NCBI GenBank assembly: GCA_003669585.1
Contig: QWOQ01000007.1
Span: 480,694-544,693 of the forward strand
Reading direction: 5' to 3'
Length of the DNA stretch: 64,000 nucleotides
From: Planctomycetota bacterium
GTDB lineage: Bacteria > Planctomycetota > Planctomycetia > Pirellulales > UBA1268
The position numbers and the translations under genes are program-made. Shown here in pieces: positions 9,214 through 16,934 of this stretch. The notes beneath the pieces were generated by a model. It was not told the DNA's origin. It was given only the letters and a program-made list of their open reading frames with translations, and made no database searches. Every line of letters begins with the position of its first letter. Position 1 is the stretch's first letter.

Positions 9214-11177
9214 CGAACCGCATCTATATCGAGTTGGCTATTAAGGACGTCTTCCGGCTATGGTCCGCCAGCCAGCTGCAGGTCATCATCATTGCCGGGA
9301 TCTGTTTGCCGATCCTGTTGCTGCTTGGTCTCAAGAATGGGCACGTTGCAGACTTGCGCGAGGATCTCGTTACTTCGCCTGTAGGCCGTCAAATAATCTT
9401 TTGGTCATTAAAACAGGGAGAGTTCCTTACAAAGGAGGTGCTGAGGGACATTCAGGGATCTATTCCAAACGTGTCGCTAATCATTCCTGAGAGCCAGAAG
9501 CTTGTGTTTATCGAACGCAGTGAAGATCAGGGCTCGAGTGAGGGCTCATCGCCCCTGACGCTCTACTCCACGCTGCCAGGTGACCCAATCTTGGAGCAGT
9601 TTGGGGCCGAGATTGGTAGTGCAGCACCGGGCGCTCGGCCACTTATCCTCTCTGAACCCACAGCGCGGGCTCTCCACAAGAATATTGGAGATACCGCCAC
9701 ACTCACGATCAAACGACGATTTGGCGCTGAGGATCAGGAGCACACGCTTGATTTCAAGGTCGTGGGGACTGTCGCCTCCGGGGGTGAGTCTGACGGATTC
9801 GTTGGGTTCACTCACCTCGACATCATGACATGCCTCGAGCAATACGGCAGCGGAGAGGCCGTTCCTGAATTGTCCATCCCGGCGATGAAGTCGCTCCGTG
9901 CTGTAGATCAATACAGCCAAATGCTACTTGTTTGCTTTAGGGGCCAGGCGACGGACCTGACGGCTAAAGACCACGCATTCCTTGCGGAACGCGGGTTGTT
10001 GGCAGAAGTGTCTACCGCGGCAGAGATCACGAGCCTATTTGGAATTCTTAAGCCTGAGGCTGCCAAGGAACTTAAGTTCTACATGCTGCGATTCTCGGGC
10101 GAGCAAGATAATCCGCAGAGCGTGATTCGCGACAGCCCGGAGTTGCTGTCGCGGAACACCGAGGCCCAAGACGATCTTCTGCTGCGTTGGTGCGATCCTC
10201 TGACAGTGCAGGTGAACGGTCGCGATTATCAAATTGTTGGTCTGACTTTACCCAACAAGCGACAGACGGGTGGATGGATACAAAACTTCGTCAAGCCGCG
10301 CGCACCATGGTTTACCTACGAAGAGTCAACGGCAACGCCATTATCGGTGCGAGGCCCCGTCGCCGTGCTCGCGGATCTCGGTAACAAAGAATTGGCTTTT
10401 ACCCCAACCCTCAAGGCCAGCCTTCAGCCCCTCGAGCAGCAGATAGACGACACGGAGCAAACGACTACTTCGTTGCCAGATGATGAGGCGGTCAGTTTGG
10501 GTGAAGTATCGACAGCTTATGTGCCCGTCAGCCTTCTGGCGTTCATTACCCAAGCCTCGCGCAATCAAGTGACTCTTGATAGCGAAAGCAAGAAGTTTGT
10601 CCCCTCATCGAGTCAGGTGGCATTCACAAAAGCGCGGCTGTACACCGCGACAATCGATGACGTGCCTTTAGCTGCAGACTTGCTCGCAAAGAGAAAGTAT
10701 GCGGTGCTCTCGGAAGTGTCACGGATCGCGGAAATCCACGAGCAGGACACCTCGCTCAAGATGCTCGTCGCGGTGGTGGCGCTGGGCGTATTTCTGTTCG
10801 GTGTAATAACGGTGTTCAGTGTCTTGGTCGATTCCACGGATCGCAAGAAGGGGATGATTGGAATCCTGCGCGTGATGGGCATTTCGGGCTCTGGCGTATT
10901 TTTCTTTCTTCTTGCGCGCGCCATCATTATTGGTGTTATGTCCGCAGCTGTATGTTGTGGGATTGGTGTTCTTTTGGCTGCCGTGCTTGGCAAAACTATC
11001 GCGGGTACGGAGTACCTTGCCTGGTTACCGAAAGTGCATGTCGTCCTCGGCTTTAATGAGTATCTCTTGGTAACACTGGGAGCAATTCTCTGCGCAGTTC
11101 TCGGGGTGCTGATGCCCGCCTTGAAGGCAAGTCGGCTCGATCCGTTTGATGCGATTGTGGAAGGACAATTCCATTGA
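9210..11177 (+). CDS. FtsX/MacB-like ABC transporter permease
   Basis: Product of 655 residues from the ATG at 9210, chosen because it overlaps the ATPase stop (ATGA); an in-frame upstream start at 9174 would overlap the ATPase gene by 40 bp. One transmembrane segment lies near the N-terminus (LQVIIIAGICLPILLLLGL). A long extracytoplasmic region of about 450 residues follows, then three transmembrane segments near the C-terminus (VVALGVFLFGVITVFSVLV; AIIIGVMSAAVCCGIGVLL; YLLVTLGAILCAVLGVLM). The FtsX-domain hallmarks are TDRKKGMIGILRVMGIS between TM2 and TM3 and the closing PALKASRLDPFDAIVEG. Such permeases work as dimers with their ATPase in mechanotransmission, lipoprotein release or efflux. 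Here the partners are exported TPR, VWA-like and SUMF1-fold proteins. Confidence 0.88.
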   Translation: MTNRIYIELAIKDVFRLWSASQLQVIIIAGICLPILLLLGLKNGHVADLREDLVTSPVGRQIIFWSLKQGEFLTKEVLRDIQGSIPNVSLIIPESQKLVFIERSEDQGSSEGSSPLTLYSTLPGDPILEQFGAEIGSAAPGARPLILSEPTARALHKNIGDTATLTIKRRFGAEDQEHTLDFKVVGTVASGGESDGFVGFTHLDIMTCLEQYGSGEAVPELSIPAMKSLRAVDQYSQMLLVCFRGQATDLTAKDHAFLAERGLLAEVSTAAEITSLFGILKPEAAKELKFYMLRFSGEQDNPQSVIRDSPELLSRNTEAQDDLLLRWCDPLTVQVNGRDYQIVGLTLPNKRQTGGWIQNFVKPRAPWFTYEESTATPLSVRGPVAVLADLGNKELAFTPTLKASLQPLEQQIDDTEQTTTSLPDDEAVSLGEVSTAYVPVSLLAFITQASRNQVTLDSESKKFVPSSSQVAFTKARLYTATIDDVPLAADLLAKRKYAVLSEVSRIAEIHEQDTSLKMLVAVVALGVFLFGVITVFSVLVDSTDRKKGMIGILRVMGISGSGVFFFLLARAIIIGVMSAAVCCGIGVLLAAVLGKTIAGTEYLAWLPKVHVVLGFNEYLLVTLGAILCAVLGVLMPALKASRLDPFDAIVEGQFH

Positions 11178-12817
11178 TTCCTCCTACTCGCATATTTCGC
11201 ATCGTCGCGTTCGCGGCTTTCATTTGCTCGCTTGTGTTGGGCGTGTGCGGTGTATTTGCGCAGGAGTCGGACACGCTGTCGGTTCAACTACCGGGTGGAC
11301 AACACGTAATCACTTTTCGGCGACTGCCCAAGATAGCCAACGCAACCCCGCTTGCTTCAGTGAACGCTGACACCGCCTCATCGGAGAAGGGCGAGGATTC
11401 GCAACCTTACGAACTCCCGTCGGTCTATCTCGCGGAAAAAGAGTTATCACTCCTTGAGTTGCGCACGCTCGTCAGTGAGAAGACGTGGGACGCTTATGCA
11501 GCTCGCGTGCTGGCTTGCACGGGGACTGACGAAGATCCAAAGTTCGGCGGCTATCGCAAAGCTGTGAGGGAGGGCTCCGAGAAGTATCCAGCGATTCTTG
11601 TTGATCTGGGAGCGCTTCTGGAGGCATGCATAAAGCTCGACACGCTTGCGACGGAGCAGCCGGAGGCACTTTCCTTGCGGAGCGACCTAAGCACCGTAGG
11701 TTTTCGCATGCCGTCACGGATAGAGTGGCAATACGCCGCGCGAGGAACGCAAGATGTTGCGGAGGCAAAGGCCCGTGAGGTTTTTCCGAAGTGGCCCCAA
11801 TTCGACAAGGGACTGATGGGCCGCTGGCAAGACCTGTGCGAAAAGACAAAGACCAGATTCGATCCCGGTCGTGGTCCGACTCCAGCCGAAATCTGTGAAG
11901 CGGCGGATTCCATGCTTGCCAACAATAAAGACAAAGAAGGGTACGATTTTTTGGGCGAGGTTTTAAAAAAAGCGCTCAGTTTTGAAGTAAACATCTTCCG
12001 TACGGCAGATCAGAATATTCTTCCCGTCGACTCAGGGGCCGTCGACTCAGGGGGGTTTCGGCGCCTCCTCGGCAATGCATCAGAGTGGACTATCGATAGA
12101 AAGAGCCTCGAAGAAGTCGAGTCGCTCTGGAACTCTCTGAAGCAAGCCGATGCCGCCGCCTTGTCGAAAGATACTCGTGCATTGGGGTTTATCATGGGGG
12201 GGCAATTCCTAAACACTGTGCCCCAACGTCAATCGTGGATGAATTTCAGCATTGCGGGCGGTCAATCGAAAGGCGGTGCCCCTTTCAGTGTTCAAGATGC
12301 TACACCAGACGGAGAGGTTCTCAAGGAACTGAAGGCAGGAGTACGTCTCTGCGTGCGTCGTTCGGTCAGTCCTCAGTGGTTCGTGCCCTACCGCCGCGCA
12401 GTCCGCAAAGGTCAGGATCTAGCAAAGATGAATCAGGATTTCAGTAAGTCTTTCCTCGATCTTTGCATAGCGACTGAGTTCGATAAGCTCGCGAAGGTCC
12501 TAAAGGCCTATGAACTTAGACCAGAGGTTGCCGAGGCCAGCGACGATGAAGCTCACGTAACCTCCTTCACAGACAGCATGATCGCCGCCGCCCGAGCATT
12601 CGATAAAAGCACTGGAAAGCCTGCGGCAGGCGAGTCAGCAGCAGATGAGGCTATTCGTCGTCTGCGGGCGGCGGGGCTTGGTGGAAACGCGGGCGGAAAA
12701 GACACACCGAATAAAGACAGCGATGCCACTAAGCCGAAGCAACAACCCAAAAGGGATCGTGGCTCCGCCCCAAAGCCAAACTATTTTGATGTCTTGGGGA
12801 GCATGAATCGCTCTTGA
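11174..12817 (+). CDS. Divergent exported SUMF1-fold protein, last gene of the operon
   Basis: Product of 547 residues, TTG start overlapping the permease stop (TTGA at 11174-11177). A signal peptide is clear (IVAFAAFICSLVLGVCGVFA). SUMF1-fold landmarks are present but diverged: GFRMPSRIEWQYAARG corresponds to the family's LPTEAEWEYACRAG, LLGNASEWT to MHGNVWEW, GFIMGGQFLN to RVLRGGSW, and AGVRLCVRR to GFRVARS. Long insertions separate them. The usual N-terminal block (IPAGxFxMG) is replaced by ELPSVYLAEKELSLLELRTLV. The C-terminal 150 residues add a helical region and a low-complexity, charged, Gly/Lys/Pro-rich tail. Catalytic cysteines are absent, so formylglycine generation is unlikely; a binding role in the operon's complex is inferred. 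Confidence 0.75.
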   Translation: MIPPTRIFRIVAFAAFICSLVLGVCGVFAQESDTLSVQLPGGQHVITFRRLPKIANATPLASVNADTASSEKGEDSQPYELPSVYLAEKELSLLELRTLVSEKTWDAYAARVLACTGTDEDPKFGGYRKAVREGSEKYPAILVDLGALLEACIKLDTLATEQPEALSLRSDLSTVGFRMPSRIEWQYAARGTQDVAEAKAREVFPKWPQFDKGLMGRWQDLCEKTKTRFDPGRGPTPAEICEAADSMLANNKDKEGYDFLGEVLKKALSFEVNIFRTADQNILPVDSGAVDSGGFRRLLGNASEWTIDRKSLEEVESLWNSLKQADAAALSKDTRALGFIMGGQFLNTVPQRQSWMNFSIAGGQSKGGAPFSVQDATPDGEVLKELKAGVRLCVRRSVSPQWFVPYRRAVRKGQDLAKMNQDFSKSFLDLCIATEFDKLAKVLKAYELRPEVAEASDDEAHVTSFTDSMIAAARAFDKSTGKPAAGESAADEAIRRLRAAGLGGNAGGKDTPNKDSDATKPKQQPKRDRGSAPKPNYFDVLGSMNRS

Positions 12818-12888
12818 AAAAGCAGGCCTATCGCACCTTTCTGGCATTGATTGTCAGTGAGAATTGAGCTGTTCCTCTGCAACGGCAC

Positions 12889-12915
12889 CACTTTCAGAGA
12901 GAGAATCTTGTGGTG
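12889..12915 (+). repeat. Left arm of 27-bp long-range inverted repeat
   Basis: Begins CACTTTCAGAGAGAGAATCT and ends GTGGTG. Its reverse complement occurs at 16688-16714 with a single mismatch (position 12909). The two arms enclose 3.8 kb containing two SUMF1 genes, an IS3 remnant and the orphan gene at 15890. It could be the terminal repeat of a degraded mobile element, although no intact transposase lies between the arms. Confidence 0.65.
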
Positions 12916-13035
12916 ACGCAAAGCAGTTTTTTCAGGATGCTGTGAGTCGAGACACGCTGGTAAAGAATTCGTTTCTAGGACTCAAAGGAGCCGTTGGACG
13001 CAACCGGGAACGCAACCACTTTATTAACCGCGACA

Positions 13036-13247
13036 CCGCAGCGAAGTGACCGGGGGGAGCTTACACGCGAGGCGTGAGATAACGACTGGCTGTTGATGTG
13101 CAGATGAGTCGCATAAATAAAACAGACCATGATCTGTTTTATGCTTTGGCCAAGCTCGCCAAGGCACTGGCTCCGAATAGCGATAGCACGAGCTGCGGTA
13201 ACGTCAGGCTTCGGCATCCGCCGCGCCCTCCATGTCTGCGTTTACTG
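13036..13247 (-). repeat. SUMF1-array spacer, copy 1 (gene downstream lost)
   Basis: Shares with copies 2 and 3 the blocks GCTTACACGCGAG, GATGTGCAGATGAGTCGCAT, CTCCGAATAG and CGTCAGGCTTCGGCAT. A hairpin lies at 13118-13141: TAAAACAGA, loop CCATGA, TCTGTTTTA. In copies 2 and 3 this spacer directly precedes a SUMF1 start codon on the minus strand. Here the proximal end (about 13036) meets unrelated sequence, so the array was cut at this point. Confidence 0.75.
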
Positions 13248-14033
13248 TTACTCTACCGACTGACTGCGGGCCACACGGAAACCAAGGCTGCTGCCGCGGT
13301 ACGACGGGTCGTCGTAGTCGCGGTCCGCCGACCGACAGCGGCCTGGGCGACTCCTCCAGCCGCCGCTGCGAGCCACGCGGAGCGAGCCTCCTCCTGGGCC
13401 AACCGGATCGGTGCCGCCCGGAAGTTTTTTACCGTACCAATCAGAACACCACTCGAACACGTTGCCGTGCATGTCGTAAAGTCCCCTCGTGTTGGGTTTC
13501 TTTAAGCCGACCGAGTGTGCGTATCGCTCGTTAACTTTCAAAGCGTTGTCTTCGTTCCACGCATACTCACCCAACTTTGATTCATCATTGCCAAATGAAA
13601 ACACTGTCTTTGTGCCTGCTCGACACGCATACTCCCACTCTGCTTCTGTTGGCAGACGATACTCTTCGTTTGCTTGCAACTTTCCAGACTTGCGTTCTAA
13701 GTCCGTCAGCTTCTCGCAGAACTCTGTCGCATCATCCCAGTTCACATACGTTGCCGGGCAATCCTTGTCAGCCTGTACGTATTTCTGTCCGTCCCAAGGC
13801 TCCGACGCCATCACGCTCTTCCACTGCCCTTGAGTCACTTCGTATTTGCCAAGTCCGAATGACTTCGTCAGCGTTACCTTAACCACACGAAAACCTTCGT
13901 CCATTCTGAACTCCCCTGCTGGTATCTCAATCAACTCCATCCCAATCAAATTGGTGACGCTCGGGAGCTTCACGCCATGTGCGAACACTGGCGCACAAAA
14001 CAACATCGCAGCAACGACAACGACGATACGCAT
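13248..14033 (-). CDS. Secreted SUMF1 (FGE-sulfatase fold) protein
   Basis: Product of 261 residues. The ATG at 14033 is chosen because it opens a signal peptide (MRIVVVVAAMLFCAPVFAHG); the longer open frame upstream only reads through the spacer repeat. Landmarks: NLIGMELIEIPAGEF, KYEVTQGQWKSVM, YRLPTEAEWEYACRAGT, DMHGNVFEWCSDWYGKK, ARSGGWRSRPGRCRSADRD and the closing GFRVARSQS. Unlike its neighbours it lacks a lipobox cysteine after the signal peptide, so it is probably soluble in the periplasm or outside. A single cysteine near the GGW motif argues against FGE catalysis. It is a tandem duplicate of the next gene upstream (14263-15108). Confidence 0.88.
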   Translation of the reverse strand: MRIVVVVAAMLFCAPVFAHGVKLPSVTNLIGMELIEIPAGEFRMDEGFRVVKVTLTKSFGLGKYEVTQGQWKSVMASEPWDGQKYVQADKDCPATYVNWDDATEFCEKLTDLERKSGKLQANEEYRLPTEAEWEYACRAGTKTVFSFGNDESKLGEYAWNEDNALKVNERYAHSVGLKKPNTRGLYDMHGNVFEWCSDWYGKKLPGGTDPVGPGGGSLRVARSGGWRSRPGRCRSADRDYDDPSYRGSSLGFRVARSQSVE

Positions 14034-14262
14034 GTGTGATTCCCCTTGAAGACGTGGTGACCGAGAGAGTTTACACGCGAGACGTGGGGTGAGATAGCGA
14101 CGGGCCGTTGATGTGCAGATGAGTCGCATAAAAAAACAGAACATGATCTGTTTTATGCTTTCACCAAGCTCGCCGCGGCAATGGCTCCGAATAGAGATGC
14201 CCCCACGCTGCGGCAACGTCAGGCTTCGGCATCCGCCTCGCCCTCCATGCCTGCGCTTACTG
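14034..14262 (-). repeat. SUMF1-array spacer, copy 2
   Basis: Lies between the stop of the gene ending at 14263 and the start codon at 14033. It contains the conserved hairpin at 14133-14154 (AAAACAGA, loop ACATGA, TCTGTTTT) and the shared blocks listed for copy 1. The common block starting GATGTGCAG is at 14110, exactly 1074 bp from copy 3 and 1015 bp from copy 1, showing that gene plus spacer was duplicated as one unit. Confidence 0.8.
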
Positions 14263-15108
14263 TTACTGTGCCGACTGACTGCGGGCCACACGGAAACCCA
14301 GGAAGCTGCGGCGGTCCGACGGGAGGTTGACGCGGCGAGCCGACCGACAGAAGCCCGGGTCTGGCCACCAGCCGCCGCCACGAAACACGCGGGACGAGCC
14401 CTCTTCGGGGCCAACCGGGTCGGTGCCGCCCGCAAGTGAGTCGCCGTACCAATCCGAGCACCACTCAGCCACGTTGCCGTGCATGTCGTGCAAGCCCCAT
14501 GGATTGGGCTTCTTCGTGCCGACCGTATGAGCGTATTGCTCACGGGCAGCGTTACCCCCGCCAGCCTTTACTTCACCTTTCGTAAGAGCTGCTAAATCAA
14601 AACCACCCCACCACGCATACTCACCCAGCTTTGATTCATCGTCCCCATATGAAAACGCTGTCTCTGTTCCTGCACGACACGCATACTCCCACTCTGCTTC
14701 TGTCGGTAGGCGATACTCTTCGTCTGCTTTCAGCTTTCCAGACTTACGTTCAATCGCTGTCAGCTTCTTGCAAAACTCTGTGGCATCACCCCAGTTCACA
14801 TACGTTGCGGGGCAGTCCTTGTCAGCCTTTACGTATTTCTGTCCGTCCCAAGGCTCCGTGCCCATCACTTCCTTCCACTGCCCTTGAGTCACTTCTGTCT
14901 TGCCAAGTGAGAATGGCTTCGTCAGCGTCACGGAAACTTGTTCTTCGTCTTCAAAACGATTCTTCTCATCTGCCGGACTGCCCATCGTGACCGTCCCTGC
15001 TGGAATTCCAATCAACTCCATCTCAATCGCAACCTCTTTTTGTATTTCTTTTTGAGAACAACCCGCCATAAAAAACAACAACGCAACGATGACAAAAGCG
15101 ACTCGCAT
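14263..15108 (-). CDS. SUMF1 (FGE-sulfatase fold) lipoprotein
   Basis: Product of 281 residues starting MRVAFVIVALLFFMAGCSQKE, a lipoprotein signal with lipobox MAGC. SUMF1 landmarks: IEMELIGIPAGTVTMGSP, KTEVTQGQWKEVMG, YRLPTEAEWEYACRAGT, DMHGNVAEWCSDWYGDS, FRGGGWWPDPGFCRSARR and GFRVARSQS. An insertion of about 20 residues rich in Gly and Ala (ALTKGEVKAGGGNA) lies before REQYAHTVGTKKPN. Its first 20 residues are almost the same as those of the protein at 1-1077, which supports recent duplication. The region between GGGW and the last 15 residues is the most variable part among the paralogs. Confidence 0.9.
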   Translation of the reverse strand: MRVAFVIVALLFFMAGCSQKEIQKEVAIEMELIGIPAGTVTMGSPADEKNRFEDEEQVSVTLTKPFSLGKTEVTQGQWKEVMGTEPWDGQKYVKADKDCPATYVNWGDATEFCKKLTAIERKSGKLKADEEYRLPTEAEWEYACRAGTETAFSYGDDESKLGEYAWWGGFDLAALTKGEVKAGGGNAAREQYAHTVGTKKPNPWGLHDMHGNVAEWCSDWYGDSLAGGTDPVGPEEGSSRVFRGGGWWPDPGFCRSARRVNLPSDRRSFLGFRVARSQSAQ

Positions 15109-15336
15109 AGAATTTCCATTAAAGGTGTGGTGAGCGGAGTGAGCTTACACGCGAGACGTGCGACGCGATAGCGGCGGGCCGTTGATGTGCAGATGAGTCG
15201 CATAGAAAAACAGAGCATGATCTGTTTTATGCTTTCGCCAAGCTCGCCAAGGCATTGGCTCCGAATAGTGATAGCCCCCACTCCGCGCTGCGGCAACGTC
15301 AGGCTTCGGCATTCGCCCTGAAATACCAAGGACACT
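15109..15336 (-). repeat. SUMF1-array spacer, copy 3
   Basis: Upstream region of the gene starting at 15108. It holds the hairpin at 15207-15228 (AAAACAGA, loop GCATGA, TCTGTTTT) and ends near 15336 after the shared GCAACGTCAGGCTTCGGCAT block. In the other copies this block adjoins the 3' end of the preceding SUMF1 gene; here none follows, so this marks the right end of the array. Confidence 0.78.
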
Positions 15337-15387
15337 CATGACAGAGAACGCCTCGCCTCCATTGACGATCGTAGTTGGTTGCCCAGA

Positions 15388-15432
15388 GCCTCGTGCGTTC
15401 GCTTCGGTTACGCCTCAGCAAACGCACGAGGC
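15388..15432. repeat. 12-bp inverted repeat with 21-nt loop
   Basis: Arms GCCTCGTGCGTT (15388-15399) and AACGCACGAGGC (15421-15432) are perfect complements. There is no T-run after it, so a rho-independent terminator is not supported. A similar half-site occurs at about 19327, suggesting a dispersed repeat family. Confidence 0.6.
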
Positions 15433-15518
15433 TGGTCTATGTGGAGGGCAAAAACCTAACTAAAAACTGGCGTCATTCATGGGGGCAGGTCAGTGTCAAA
15501 ACCAAAGGAGGGCATTCA

Positions 15519-15716
15519 ATGCCACGCGGAAAGAAATAACTTGCCGAGCAGATCATCCCGAAGCTACGAGTGTTAATGTCGATATGGGGCGAGGTAAGAC
15601 CGTTGCCAATGGCGGTCAAGAAGATCGATGTGACGCAGCAGTAGTACTCGTGAATAGAAGAAGAAGTACGCTGGGCTGCGAATCGATCAGGCCCTGCCCG
15701 CCTTGATCTGCTCCTC
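15519..15716 (+). pseudogene. IS3-family transposase OrfA remnant
   Basis: Translation in shifting frames gives MPRGKK, AEQIIPKLR, GRGKTVAN, VKKIDVTQQ, YY and KYAGLRIDQA. This matches the order of conserved motifs in IS3-family OrfA proteins (basic start, AEQII.KLRE, GKTV.EA..KLGV..QTYY..RK.YGGL). Stops and frame changes interrupt it, so it is not functional. No OrfB with a DDE catalytic domain follows. It shows past transposition in this accessory region. Confidence 0.7.
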
Positions 15717-15889
15717 GGATCAAGGCGGTAGTGTGCACTCACGGCTAACGAACCAGTCTCATTGCGGAATGCCATTGGCCGGGCTACGCTCCGGCTAATC
15801 GGAGATTCGCGAGAACCGGACTAACGCGTGGCGATGGTTAGTGCACGAATTGAGTTTCCAATAACAATAACATAGAAAGCAGAGATATC

Positions 15890-16588
15890 TTGAGCGATTA
15901 CTGGAGCAATTTTAATAATTGGAAAAATACTACGGGCGCGGACGTAGTACACTCAAACGGAAAAGAAGGGGACACTGCTGACCATATTACTGGCAGCAGC
16001 TGGATGTATCAAGACGGCGATACCACTAGTTACCAGACCGGAAATGTGGGGTCGAAGCAAATTGGTGTGTCTAATTCGCTTATTGAAGGCTGCAGTTTCT
16101 TTACGGTTCTTGGGATGAATATCAAAAACACCGTAGGCATTGGGATCGATAACTGCGTCGGAGCTAGAGTGGTGATGACGGGAGCGGCTGTCGAAGTGAC
16201 ATTGGGCACAACGGCACGTGTTTCGCTTGGCCCTATTTATGATAGAGGTACAGAAAGATTCCGAGTTTCAAGTGGTCCAAGTTATGATATAGCAGATGAA
16301 AGGTATGACTGCGCTACAGGCTGTGAAGAGGTTATTGTTGAAGACCGCAGGATGATTGCAAAAGACATTTATCTGTATGCTGCGAACGAACTAGAAGACA
16401 ACGCTATGAAGCGGACAATTGTCGGTTACGCTTCGGTCACTCTGGAGGCGCCAGAGGTTGAACTGAAATCGACTTTGAAACTCAATGCCAAGACCACTGG
16501 GGCGATGTTATTGACGGCAGCTAATTTTGACGTAGACGCTACTATAGCTGTACGTATCATGGCAAAAGGGCTTATAAAACTTGGCTGA
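15890..16588 (+). CDS. Orphan beta-rich protein of unknown function, possibly spike-like
   Basis: Product of 232 residues from a TTG start with no strong ribosome binding site, so the start is uncertain. No signal peptide. The first 60 residues are polar and rich in Ser, Thr, Asn and Trp. The middle and end alternate short hydrophobic strands with Gly and Asn turns (SFFTVLGMNIKNTVGIGIDN; GARVVMTGAAVEVTLGTTAR; SVTLEAPEVELKSTLKLNAK), like the stacked beta structure of VgrG/gp5 C-terminal needles. That similarity is a visual impression, not a family match. No other secretion-system or phage-tail genes are in the window. It lies inside the 27-bp inverted repeat pair, downstream of an IS3 remnant, and has a more AT-rich composition than the operon, which fits a transferred fragment. 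Confidence 0.5.
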   Translation: MSDYWSNFNNWKNTTGADVVHSNGKEGDTADHITGSSWMYQDGDTTSYQTGNVGSKQIGVSNSLIEGCSFFTVLGMNIKNTVGIGIDNCVGARVVMTGAAVEVTLGTTARVSLGPIYDRGTERFRVSSGPSYDIADERYDCATGCEEVIVEDRRMIAKDIYLYAANELEDNAMKRTIVGYASVTLEAPEVELKSTLKLNAKTTGAMLLTAANFDVDATIAVRIMAKGLIKLG

Positions 16589-16687
16589 ATCACCGTTGGG
16601 GTCGTCTGAACGATTGGAAACTGTTCTTAGCCAGAGTGATGCATCGCTTTTCACTTTCAAGAATTCTTCTCTTCGAGGTCTCGTTGA

Positions 16688-16714
16688 CACCACGAGATTC
16701 TCTCTCTGAAAGTG
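16688..16714 (-). repeat. Right arm of 27-bp long-range inverted repeat
   Basis: Reverse complement of 12889-12915 with one mismatch. It lies about 100 bp after the stop of the orphan gene ending at 16588. Confidence 0.65.
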
Positions 16715-16777
16715 TTGCTGTTTAAGGGGGCCGGGTCATTGCCACTCTCGGGGCGTTTGGAAATGCGAATTGCCGCT

Positions 16778-16915
16778 CTACGCCAGACGGCCGTTGACGA
16801 TGGCAATGATTCTTCTGCGATCGTCGGTGGTGAGCAGGCTCCAATTCTCGATCAGAGTTTCTAGTTCGGCAAAGCGTGCGTCGGATTCTGCGTCGTCCTG
16901 ACTAAGGAATGCCAT
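16778..16915 (-). pseudogene. Fragment resembling small proteins that accompany planctomycete integrases
   Basis: Encodes 45 residues from an ATG at 16915, with core LETLIENWSLLTTDDRRRIIAIV. Planctomycete tyrosine integrases are often followed by, or end in, a short segment of this style (about LxxLIxxWPxLPxxxRxxIxxLV). The fragment starts right next to the 3' end of a tRNA gene, the usual layout of an integrated element. No integrase catalytic residues are present. The family assignment is a pattern match by eye. Confidence 0.35.
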
Positions 16916-16934
16916 ATTTCCCGAGTGATACAAC

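Larger units (their letters stand above)
12818..13247. other. Gene-free region between the six-gene operon and the SUMF1 array
   Basis: No gene is supported. The left half holds one arm of a 27-bp inverted repeat (12889-12915). From about 13036 it becomes a copy of the SUMF1-array spacer, whose own downstream SUMF1 gene is absent here. No clear rho-independent terminator for the operon is seen after 12817. Confidence 0.6.
15337..15889. other. Non-coding stretch with hairpins and IS3 remnant
   Basis: No intact gene. It contains a 12-bp perfect inverted repeat at 15388-15399 and 15421-15432, a broken IS3-family OrfA (15519-15716), and a 9-bp stem with one G-U pair at 15774-15799 (loop GCTACGCT) about 90 bp before the gene at 15890. 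A degenerate partial copy of the first inverted repeat (GCCTCGTGCGTTCG) recurs near 19327. Confidence 0.5.

Noticed and set aside
13248-15336. Diversity-generating retroelement
   Set aside because: The SUMF1-fold proteins are typical targets, but no reverse transcriptase, accessory gene or template repeat was found in the window.
12889-16714. Intact transposon between the 27-bp inverted repeats
   Set aside because: Only a broken IS3 OrfA lies inside and IS3 ends would not have this form; no target duplication was recognised.
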